From Sphingomonas sp. LR60 (lineage in GTDB: Bacteria > Pseudomonadota > Alphaproteobacteria > Sphingomonadales > Sphingomonadaceae): a stretch of DNA of 64,000 bases. Positions 54,659-63,276 of the stretch are shown piece by piece. Location: the NCBI RefSeq assembly GCF_036855935.1, contig NZ_JASPFK010000001.1, positions 2,110,501 to 2,174,500 of the forward strand. Reading direction: 5' to 3'. Within the stretch, counting starts at the first letter, position 1; each line of letters starts with the position of its first letter. The position numbers and the translations under genes are program-made. The notes under the pieces are model-generated. The model had not been told where the DNA came from. It saw only the letters and a program-made list of their open reading frames with translations, and ran no database searches.

Positions 54659-55679
54659 GCCTTCTCCTTCGTCACTTCGTCGATATCGTCAAGCAATCGG
54701 CGCGAGACGAGCACCCCGTCGCGCGTGCTGACCGGCCGCAGCGCGTGCCGCCGTGCGCCCGAAACCCGTGCCCCTGGCCCTCGATCGCCGCAAACACCGT
54801 TTCGGCGCGCGCGAAATGCTCGCCCGCCGCCGCCCCGAGGAACCCGGCCGGATCGAGCGCGATGATCAGCTCACCGCCGAGCGGCGAGCCCTTGCGCCCC
54901 GCATCCCACGCGATCGACTCCGCGCTGGTCAGGTCACCGATCAGCGGCCCTGCGAGCAACTCGACCATCAGCGCCAGCGCCGACCCCTTGTGCCCGCCGA
55001 ACGTCCGCATCGCCCCCGCCAGCGCGGCGGCGGCGTCGGTGGTGTCGCTGCCATCGGGAGCATGGCCCCAATCGGCAGGCACCGGCTTGCCTGCGCGACG
55101 ATGCAGTTCGATCTCGCCGCGCGCCACCGCGCTGGTCGCGAAGTCGAAGACGAACGGCGCTTTGTCACGGCGCGGCCAGCCGAACGCGATCGGGTTGGTC
55201 CCGAACACCGGCTGCGTGCCCCCGGCGGGCGCGACCCACGCGTGATTGGGCGTCACCGCCAACGCGACCAGCCCCGCTTCGACCAGCGCCTCGACTTCCG
55301 GCCACAGCGCTGCGAAATGCACGATATTGTTGATCGCCAGCGCGGCGATGCCATTGGCGCGCGCCGCCGCGACCAATGCCTCCCGCCCGGTTTCGAACGC
55401 CAGTTGCGCGAACCCGCCCTTGCCATCGACCCGCACCACACCGCTCGCGCGCTGCTCCAGCACCGGGACCGCATCGGGCACGACCACCCCGCTCGCGACC
55501 GAATGCGCCGCGACGAGCAGACGGTACAGCCCGTGCGCTCCGCACCCGTCACGCTCGCCCGCGACGATCGTCTCCGCGACCGCAGCGACATGCGCCGGTG
55601 CAAGCCCGACGCGCGTCAACGTGGCGCGCGCATAGTCGCGCACCTCGTCCAGCGTCATCCGGACCTGCCCGTCATTCAT
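54655..55679 (-). CDS. Ldh family oxidoreductase (malate/L-lactate dehydrogenase fold), frame broken by one base
   Basis: NAD(P)-dependent 2-hydroxyacid oxidoreductase of the fold shared by YlbC, ureidoglycolate and diketogulonate reductases. The 341-residue corrected protein has GERDGCGAHGLYRL, VDGKGGFAQLAFETG, NNIVHFAALWPEVE and GTNPIAFGWPR. The last 35 or so residues are out of frame after AIEGQG. One more C in the run 54771-54774 restores ARVSGARRHALRPVSTRDGV and a TGA that overlaps the DUF885 ATG by four bases, a strong sign that the indel is artificial. The substrate may be a sugar acid (inference from context). Confidence 0.87.
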
Positions 55680-58042
55680 GCACGCGGCTCCGCCTTTGCG
55701 GTGAACAGCCGCACGCCGAACACCGGCCCGGCGCTGTTCTTGTCATGCGGCACGAACCGCACCTTCACCTTCTTCTTGCCCTTGGTCAGCGCCTCCGGGA
55801 TCGGATAGTCGACGTCGAAGAACGCCCCCGGTTTGTCGGCGTCGAGGGTCTGCGTGGCGATGCGCTGGTTGTCGACCAGAATGTCGAACGTCCGCTTGCG
55901 CTCGTCGCCCCAATAGGTCGCCTGCAACAGCAGCGGCCCCGGCTTCACCGCCATCGCAAACTCGAAGAACCCGCCGGTGCGCGCATCGCGTCCGTTGCGC
56001 CCGCGATAGGCGAGCGGATAGGAAATCTCCGAGGTGAGATCGTGGTCGCGCTCCGGTTGCATCTCGCCCAGATGCATGATGTCGACCGAGCGGGCCGCAA
56101 GATCCTTCTGCCGCGCCTGTTCGGCGAGGAACGCGGTTTCCTCCACCTTCCACTGCGCATCGGTGAAGCGCTTGAAATAGACTGCGCTGCGTCGATCGTA
56201 CTGGCGATAGAAGGGCACGAACGTCAGGTCGGCGGGGCGGATCAGCCCGGCCGTCGCATATTGCGCGCTCTCCTCGTCCACCGGGCGGAACGCGGCGAGC
56301 AGATCCTGGCCGACCATCGCCGGTTCGGGATGATCCCACTCGCCATCGGCGCGCCCCAGATCGGCCGCGAGCACCAGCGGTCCGCGGAGCACCGCGATCG
56401 TCTGCTCGTCGCCCGGCGTCGGCTCCAGCCGCAGGTCGAGCGGCAGCCGGATCGTCACGTTATCACCGGCCTTCCAGCGTCGCGTGACGATCGCATAGCC
56501 ACCGGCCTGCGCCGCGTCGGCAGGCTTGCCGTTGACCAACACCTCATGCCCCTTCGCCCAGCCCGGCACGCGCAGCGCGACCGGGAAGCGCCCCGCCTTG
56601 CCGAGCTTCGTGAAAGTGAGCGTCGCCGCGCCATCGAACGGATAGACGGTGTCGAGCCCCAGCACCGCGTCACGTTCCTTCCACGTCGCATCGGCGGGAA
56701 TGTAGAGGTTGACGATCAGCGTGTCGTCGCCGCTCCAGAAGATGCTCTCGCCATGCTTGGAATGGCTCTCCATGCCGGTGCCGACGCAGCACCAGAATTC
56801 CTCGCCCTCGCGCTCCGAGTAAGCGCGCTTCGCCCCCGACATCAGCGGCATCATATAGGTGAAGCCGCCGTTCACCGGCTCCTGATGCGCCATGATATGA
56901 TTGAGGTGCGCGCGCTCGTAGAAGTCGAACAATGCGCCATCGGGCTGCCACGCGAACAGATGCCGCGTCAGCTTGAGCATATTGTAGGTGTTGCAGCTTT
57001 CGCACGTCTGGTCGGTGATGTGCTGCGCGATCGTGTCGGCGCCGCTGAAATATTCGCGATCGGCATTGCCGCCGATGACGTAGCTGTGGTGCCGCGTCAC
57101 TTGCTCCCAGAAGAAGCGCGCCGCGGTCGCCTGTTCGGGCTTGCCGGTGATCTCGTGCAGCCGCGCGAGCCCGATCAGTTTCGGCACCTGCGTGTTGGCG
57201 TGGAAGTTGGCGAGCTGGTCGCGCTTCTGCGTCAACGGATCGAGGTTGCGCTTGTCATAGATTTGCTCCGCCAGCCGCAACCAGCGCGCGTCGCCGGTGC
57301 GCGCGTGCAGCTCGGCGAAACTCTCGTTCAGCCCACCATATTCGCACGCCAGCATCACCTGCACCTGCTCGTCGCTCAGGCTGGCAAACACGCGCTCGAT
57401 GTAGCCGCCCAGCGCGACCGCGAGCGCCATCGCCTGCTCGTTCGGACCGATATGATCGACGACGTCGAACAGCCCGGTGTAGAGCTTGTGCCAATTGTAA
57501 TACGGCACCCAGCAGCCGTTGAGATCGAACCCGGCCGAGCGGATATCGCCGCGCATGATCTCGGGGAAAATCTCCTTGCCGTTGACGACCGTGCCGTCCT
57601 TGCGCTTGCGCGAGAAGCCCGCGACATAACCGTCGCCATGCGCCGCCTGGCACCGCGCGAGTTCGCCGATGATATAGGTCGCCCGCGTCACGCAATCAGT
57701 GCACCCGGTCTGTGCGTGCATCAACGCCAGCGCCGACAGATAATGGCCGAGCGTATGCCCCGCGATCGTGTCGCTCTCCCACCCGCCATATACCGCCGCC
57801 TTGGGCGTCAATCCGGCGAACGCATGGTAATTGTGCAGCAGTCGATCGGGTGATAGCCGTAGCAGATAGGCGCGGTTGACCTCGACGGCGCGCGCGAAAT
57901 CCGACGGTCGCAGCCGCACCGCCGACAGCGGAAAGGCCTTTGCCGAGCGCGGCAATCCGGCTCCCGCCTGCGCCGCCGCCGGAACGGCGAGCATCGGCAA
58001 CGTCGCCGAAGACATCAAAAACCCGCGACGACCAACAAGCAT
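55676..58042 (-). CDS. GH127 family glycosidase (beta-L-arabinofuranosidase type)
   Basis: A 788-residue exported glycoside hydrolase. A Tat-like signal (MLVGRRGFLMSSATLPML) precedes an alpha/alpha barrel, then C-terminal beta domains. The catalytic cysteine cluster of GH127 is visible as ESCNTYNMLK and FWCCVGTGMESHS (the CC pair that binds zinc and holds the nucleophile). GH127 enzymes remove beta-L-arabinofuranose from plant glycoproteins. The start at 58042 has GGGGAG at good spacing; a Met two codons upstream is possible. It is the first gene of a coupled operon and divergent from a large secreted protein. Confidence 0.9.
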   Translation of the reverse strand: MLVGRRGFLMSSATLPMLAVPAAAQAGAGLPRSAKAFPLSAVRLRPSDFARAVEVNRAYLLRLSPDRLLHNYHAFAGLTPKAAVYGGWESDTIAGHTLGHYLSALALMHAQTGCTDCVTRATYIIGELARCQAAHGDGYVAGFSRKRKDGTVVNGKEIFPEIMRGDIRSAGFDLNGCWVPYYNWHKLYTGLFDVVDHIGPNEQAMALAVALGGYIERVFASLSDEQVQVMLACEYGGLNESFAELHARTGDARWLRLAEQIYDKRNLDPLTQKRDQLANFHANTQVPKLIGLARLHEITGKPEQATAARFFWEQVTRHHSYVIGGNADREYFSGADTIAQHITDQTCESCNTYNMLKLTRHLFAWQPDGALFDFYERAHLNHIMAHQEPVNGGFTYMMPLMSGAKRAYSEREGEEFWCCVGTGMESHSKHGESIFWSGDDTLIVNLYIPADATWKERDAVLGLDTVYPFDGAATLTFTKLGKAGRFPVALRVPGWAKGHEVLVNGKPADAAQAGGYAIVTRRWKAGDNVTIRLPLDLRLEPTPGDEQTIAVLRGPLVLAADLGRADGEWDHPEPAMVGQDLLAAFRPVDEESAQYATAGLIRPADLTFVPFYRQYDRRSAVYFKRFTDAQWKVEETAFLAEQARQKDLAARSVDIMHLGEMQPERDHDLTSEISYPLAYRGRNGRDARTGGFFEFAMAVKPGPLLLQATYWGDERKRTFDILVDNQRIATQTLDADKPGAFFDVDYPIPEALTKGKKKVKVRFVPHDKNSAGPVFGVRLFTAKAEPRA

Positions 58043-58058
58043 TTTCATCTCCCCGGAA

Positions 58059-58072
58059 TATTGTATACGATA
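58059..58072. promoter_or_regulatory. GntR-like operator palindrome between divergent glycosidase genes
   Basis: TATTGTATACGATA is symmetric around GTATAC except for one position and fits the FadR-subfamily GntR pattern TnGTnnACnA. It lies 17 bases upstream of the GH127 start and 50 bases before the other gene, so one regulator could control both. No GntR gene is in the window. Confidence 0.5.
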
Positions 58073-58122
58073 TGGCAAGCGGGTACGAAGTCAATCGAAC
58101 TGCGAAGAATAAAGGGCAAGCG

Positions 58123-60792
58123 ATGCGACCTGTGGCTTATTATCTCGCAGGCGCCGTGCTGGCGAGCGGCGCGCTGCTCCATGCTGCTCCCGCCATGCCG
58201 GTGCAAGGGACCGATGGCGCGCTGACGCTCACGCTCGATCCTGCCAGCCAGACGCTACGCACGCTGTCGCCGCGCGCCGAGCCGGGCTTCGATTTCGTGC
58301 CGAGCGGACGCGCCACCGCCCGCAGCGGCGATGGCTTCAACCAGATCGGCGACCTCCACCTCCGCGTTCGCAGCACCGATGGTACGTGGCGCGACTTCTC
58401 CTCCGCGCAGCATCGTATGCCGGTGCTCGCGCTCGCAACCACCGGCAACGTCATCGCGCGCGCCGATATCACCGCGACGATGGGCGAGGGTTTCCCGCTC
58501 ACCGTCGAACGGACATGGCTGCGCGACAAGGGCACACCGGTACTGCGCTTCACGCTCACCAACCGCGGCACCACTCCGGTCGAGGTCGGCGCGCTCGGGA
58601 TGCCGATGGTGTTCGACAACATCATCACCGACCGCTCGCTCGAACAGGCGCATGCACAGGCGAGCTTCGTCGATCCCTATATCGGCAACGACGCCGGCTA
58701 TCTCCAGGTCACGCGCCTCAACGGCAAGGGGCCGGCGCTGCTCGTGCTGCCGGACGGCCGCACCCCGCTCGAACAATATCGCATCCTTGATGACGCCCGG
58801 CGCAAGACCGCCTCGCCGGCCTTCACGGATCGCACCCCGCGCCAGCAGACCTTCGAAGGCTTTTACGACTGGATGGTCGCGAGCAGCGCGATGGCCGACA
58901 AGGGACAGCCGTGGAACCCCGCCACCGGCTTCACGCTCGCGCCGGGCGAGCACCGCACCTTCGGCGTGCGGCTAGTCGCCGCGCCGTCGATCCGCGCGAT
59001 CGAAGCAACGCTGCAAGCCGAGCGTCGCCCGGTGGCGATCGGCATCCCCGGCTATGTCGTCCCCAACGACAGCCCCGCCGACCTGTTCGTCCGCGCCGCG
59101 CAAGCCGTGCGCGACATCAAGGTCTCTCCCGCCGACGCCCTCACGCTGACGAAGGTGCCGGGGCCGCAGGGCTGGAACCGCTGGCGTATCACCGGCACCG
59201 GCTGGGGTCGCGCGCGCGTCGCGATCACCTATGCCGACGGCAGCGTGCAGAGCGTCCATTACTACGCCACCAAGCCGCTCGCGCAGGTCGCCGCCGACCT
59301 CGGCCGGTTCAGCACCACGAAGCAATGGTTCGACGACGCCGCCGACCCGTTCAAGCGCGCGCCCTCGATCCTCACCTATGACCGCGAAGCAAACCGCATC
59401 GTCACGCAGGATCAGCGCGTGTGGATCGCGGGGATGAGCGACGAGGGCGGCGGCGGCGCATGGGTCGCCGCGACGATCAAGCAACTCGACCATCCCGATG
59501 CCGGCGAGATCGCCAGGCTGGAGCGGATGGTCGACGAAACCGTGCTCGGCAAGTTGCAGGTGGACGGCGGCGGGGTGAAGAAGAGCCTCTTCTACTACGA
59601 CCCCAAGACCTTCGGCTCCTATTACGACAAAGGCATCGACTGGTCGACCTGGGCGTCCTGGGACAGGAAGCAGGCCGACGATCTCGGCCGCTCGTACAAT
59701 TACCCGCATGTCGCGATCGGCCATTGGGTGCTCTACCGGCTCGCGCGGCACCACGCCGGGCTGGTCAGGCGCCACGACTGGCGCTTCTATCTCGACCATG
59801 CCTATCTCACGACCGTCGCGATGATGCGCGACGCGCCGCATTATGCGCAATTCGGGCAGATGGAGGGCGAGGTCTTCCTCGAAATCCTCGCCGACCTGAA
59901 GCGCGAAGGGCTGACCACACAAGGGAACGAAGTCGAGCGGCTGATGAAGGCGCGCGCCGACCATTGGCGCACGCTCGCCTATCCGTTCGGCAGCGAGATG
60001 GCGTGGGATTCGACCGGCCAGCCCGAAGTCTATGCCTGGATGCGTTACTTCGACCATCCGAAGGAAGCGGCGGTCACGCGCGAGGTGATCCTCGGCTACG
60101 ATCCGACGATCCCGCATTGGGGCTATAACGGCAACGCGCGCCGCTACTGGGACTTCCTGTACGGCGGCAAGGTCAAGCGGATCGAGCGGCAGATCCACCA
60201 TTACGGCTCCGCGCTCAACGCGGTGCCGCTGTTCGACGCCTATCGTCGCGATCCCGCCGACCTCCATTTGCTGCGCGTCGCTTATGGCGGGTTCATGGGC
60301 GGGATCACCAACGTCGACCGCGACGGGTTCGCCTCGGCGGCGTTCCACTCCGAACCGGACATGATGCGCTGGGACGCCTACACCGGCGACTATGGCATGG
60401 GCTATTTCGGCCACGCCTATGCCGCTGCGACCTATCTGGTGAAGGACCCGACGCTCGGCTGGCTCGGCTTCGGCGGCACGGTGCGCAAGGACGGTGCGGC
60501 AATCGAGATCGTCCCGCACGACGGCGCACGCACGCGACTGTTCGTCGCGCCGGCCGGGCAGTGGATCACGCTGGCAGCAGGCACGATCGCCAAGGCGCGC
60601 TGGCTGCCGGCGACGCGTCGTATCGAACTGACACTCGACCCGGCGACCGCGACGACGCCCGCGGCGCATCTGGCGGTCGAGTCACCGACTGGCGGCGCGG
60701 CGTATGCGAGCGACAAGGGCACCCCGGAACGCGGCTTCACGACGATCCCGCTGTCGCCGACCACGACGACCGTGACCCTGACGCCCCGATAA
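58123..60792 (+). CDS. Large exported glycosidase-like protein (probably DUF5695 type)
   Basis: An 889-residue secreted protein. It has a signal peptide (MRPVAYYLAGAVLASGALLH) and a beta-rich N-terminal half (about 35-420, GDGFNQIGDLHLRVR). A helical barrel-like half follows (about 470-800: YNYPHVAIGHWVLYRLARHH, DHAYLTTVAMMRDAPHYAQF, RWDAYTGDYGMGYFGHAYA), then a beta tail. This fits six-hairpin glycosidase-like proteins of the DUF5695 kind, but the family name is from memory and I cannot point to catalytic residues with certainty. The ATG at 58123 is chosen because the signal peptide begins there. It is divergent from GH127. Confidence 0.75.
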   Translation: MRPVAYYLAGAVLASGALLHAAPAMPVQGTDGALTLTLDPASQTLRTLSPRAEPGFDFVPSGRATARSGDGFNQIGDLHLRVRSTDGTWRDFSSAQHRMPVLALATTGNVIARADITATMGEGFPLTVERTWLRDKGTPVLRFTLTNRGTTPVEVGALGMPMVFDNIITDRSLEQAHAQASFVDPYIGNDAGYLQVTRLNGKGPALLVLPDGRTPLEQYRILDDARRKTASPAFTDRTPRQQTFEGFYDWMVASSAMADKGQPWNPATGFTLAPGEHRTFGVRLVAAPSIRAIEATLQAERRPVAIGIPGYVVPNDSPADLFVRAAQAVRDIKVSPADALTLTKVPGPQGWNRWRITGTGWGRARVAITYADGSVQSVHYYATKPLAQVAADLGRFSTTKQWFDDAADPFKRAPSILTYDREANRIVTQDQRVWIAGMSDEGGGGAWVAATIKQLDHPDAGEIARLERMVDETVLGKLQVDGGGVKKSLFYYDPKTFGSYYDKGIDWSTWASWDRKQADDLGRSYNYPHVAIGHWVLYRLARHHAGLVRRHDWRFYLDHAYLTTVAMMRDAPHYAQFGQMEGEVFLEILADLKREGLTTQGNEVERLMKARADHWRTLAYPFGSEMAWDSTGQPEVYAWMRYFDHPKEAAVTREVILGYDPTIPHWGYNGNARRYWDFLYGGKVKRIERQIHHYGSALNAVPLFDAYRRDPADLHLLRVAYGGFMGGITNVDRDGFASAAFHSEPDMMRWDAYTGDYGMGYFGHAYAAATYLVKDPTLGWLGFGGTVRKDGAAIEIVPHDGARTRLFVAPAGQWITLAAGTIAKARWLPATRRIELTLDPATATTPAAHLAVESPTGGAAYASDKGTPERGFTTIPLSPTTTTVTLTPR

Positions 60793-60796
60793 CCGC

Positions 60797-60880
60797 CGTC
60801 GCCCCGGACTTGATCCAAGATCCCGCTTCTTCTTTCACCGTCACAAAAAGCGGGATCTTGGATCAAGTACGGGGCGACGA
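60797..60880. repeat. Intergenic inverted repeat, family 3 (copy d)
   Basis: CGTCGCCCCGGACTTGATCC and GGATCAAGTACGGGGCGACG form a nearly perfect hairpin with inner AAGATCCCGCTT and AAGCGGGATCTT stems. It is the best preserved family-3 copy and may terminate the upstream gene. Confidence 0.85.
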
Positions 60881-60890
60881 CACAAAACTC

Positions 60891-60986
60891 CGTCATCCCC
60901 GCGAAGGCGGGGATCCAGAACCTCTGACCTCCGCGGCTCAAGCGTAAACCTGCGCGTCTGGATTCCCGCCTCCGCGGGAATGACGA
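60891..60986. repeat. Intergenic inverted repeat, family 1 (copy f, opposite orientation)
   Basis: CGTCATCCCCGCGAAGGCGG at the left and CCGCCTCCGCGGGAATGACG at the right, but the core (CAGAACCTCTGA then CCTGCGCGTCTGG) is reversed relative to the other copies. With the family-3 copy it fills the 233-base gap to the S9 peptidase. Confidence 0.85.
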
Positions 60987-61025
60987 AGAAAAGGCATCCT
61001 ACCGATGCCCATCAAAGCAGCGCCC

Positions 61026-63276
61026 CTACCGCGCCCCACCCAGCGCGCGCAGGAAGAAGTCATACTCCCGCCGCTGCCCATAAGCGACCGGCCCGGTCGA
61101 CCGCCCGACCGTATGTTCGCCATTCGGCACCACCAGCAGCTCGAAGTCCTTGTCCGCGCGCACCAGCGCATCGACCACCTGCATCGTCGAGGCCGGATCG
61201 ACGTTCAGAATCCTGCTCGCCGACCACCAGCAGCAGCTTGCCCTGCAACCGGGCGGCATGGACCACCCCCGACGCCGCCAGATAGCTCGCGTCGACCGGC
61301 CAGCCGAGCCATTGTTCGTTCCAGTCGATCTTGTCCATGCGGTTGTCGAAACACCCCGCGAACGCCACCCCGGCCTTGTAGAAGTCCGGGTGGAACAACA
61401 ACGCGTTGAGCGTGCTCTGCCCGCCCGCCGACCCGCCATAGATGCCGACCCGTGACAGATCGACCGACGTATCCTTCGCCGCCAGCGCCTTCATCCACGC
61501 GATGCGATCGGGAAAGCCGCTGTCGGCGAGGTTCTTCCACGCGATGTCGTGAAACGCCTTTGAGCGGTTCGCCGTCCCCATCCCGTCGATCATCACGACG
61601 ATGAAGCCGAGGTCGGCGATCTGCTGCATCCCCATTGCCTTGTCGCCGCCCGAAAAGGCGCCGAACGGCCAGTAGCCCTTCGGCACGAAGCTGTCGTGCG
61701 GCCCGGCGTAGATGTTCTCGATCACCGCATAACGCTTGGTCGGATCGTAATCGCGCGGCCGCACCACCAGCCCATAGATGTCGGTCGTGCCGTCGCGACC
61801 CTTGGCGACGAACGGTTCGGGCGGACGATAGCCGGCGGCGGTCAGCGCGCGCACGTCGCCACGCTCCAGCGTCGCCAGCACCTTGCCGCTCATCGCATCA
61901 CGCACGTCCGCCACTTCCGCCACATCGGTGCGCGAATGCACGTCGACGAACGTCCGCCCGTCGGGCGCGAAGCTCGCCTCGTGCGTCTCGTCGCCATCGG
62001 TCAGCCGCGTCAGGTTGCGCCCGTCGAAATCCACGCGGAACCAGTGTTTGTGGTACGGGTCCTCACCCGGCGTCATGCCGCTTGCCGAGAACCAGATCCG
62101 TCGCTGATCGTCATCGACGCGCGCGATATCGCGCACCACCCATGAACCGCGCGTGATCTGCCGCTTCACCCGACCGGTCGCCGCATCGATCAGATAAAGG
62201 TGCCGCCACCCGTCGCGCTCCGACGCCCAGATCAGCTCGCGTCCCAGATCGCCGACGTCATGCGCATAGCGCCGCTCGTCGAAGATGAAGGTCTTCGCAT
62301 CCTCGCGCACCGCCTCATGCGCCTCTCCGGTCGCGGCATCGACCGCGATCACCGAAGCGTGCTGAAATCCACGCCGCATATAGTCGAACGCAAAGCTGCG
62401 CCCGTCCTTGCGCCAGCCGATCGCGCCGAGCTGCCACGGGTTCGGGAACAAGGCGTCCGACACCTCTACGCGCTGCCCGGTCGCCGCCTCGAAGATCACC
62501 GGCCGCTCCTGATCGATCGCGTCGCCGGGCTTGGGATAGAGTTGCTCGGCCAGCTCCGGCTGCACCCGCCCCTTGGGCGAGGAGATAACGCGCGTCACGA
62601 TCCGGCGATAACCGGGCCGCACGCGATAGAGCGCCAGCCACTTCCCATCGGGTGACCAGGCGATCGTCTCGGGATCGTAGAAGTCGCCGGGGCTGCCATC
62701 CTGGCTGCGCCACGCCTCCGCGCCGCCGCCGACGCCACGCAGCACGAGATTGTCGTCGATCACCAGCGCCTCGCGCGCGCCATCGGGCGAGCGATGCGGC
62801 GCGTTGCGCGCCGGCACCTTCAGGTCACGCACCACGCCGAAGCCGCGCGGCCGCCGCCCCTCACCCTCGACCCGCGCGCACGCATAATCGGTCAACGTGC
62901 AGCGCCACGGCGCATAGTCGATCGCGAACTCGATCTCGCGCCGCTCGCCCGTGAAGGCGAAATGATCGAACGGCAGGCGGCGCGGATCGACCGCCTGCCC
63001 CAGCGCGCTGCCGAGCCCCTTCGCCACCGCCGCCGCATCGAATGGCACCGCCTTGGCGTGTGTCGCGGCATCGACATCGACGAAGGCGAACCCGCCCTCG
63101 ACGGTCTTGCGATAATGGAAGTGCCGTCCATCCGCGTCCCATTCCGCCGGGAAGGCGATGTCGCGCGTCAACCATTGCCATTGATCGCGCAACGCGATCG
63201 AGCGCGCGACGCGCTGATCGGTCTGCGCGATCGCCGGGGTGGCAAGCAACGCGATCGCGAGCAACGCACGCCTCAC
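61026..63276 (-). CDS. Exported S9 family peptidase (dipeptidyl-peptidase IV type), frame broken by one base
   Basis: Secreted prolyl-type peptidase of 749 residues when corrected. A GTG start gives the signal peptide [24 protein letters not shown]-type beta-propeller spans about 30-480. The hydrolase domain has the nucleophile Ser in [11 protein letters not shown], the Asp region [11 protein letters not shown] and the His in PNGEHTVG. The last two are out of frame after GEQD because 61206-61209 has one base too many. Removing it restores the triad and the end FLRALGGAR. The start overlaps the beta-galactosidase stop by four bases (GTGA). It likely feeds on dipeptides or glycoprotein fragments. 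Confidence 0.88.
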
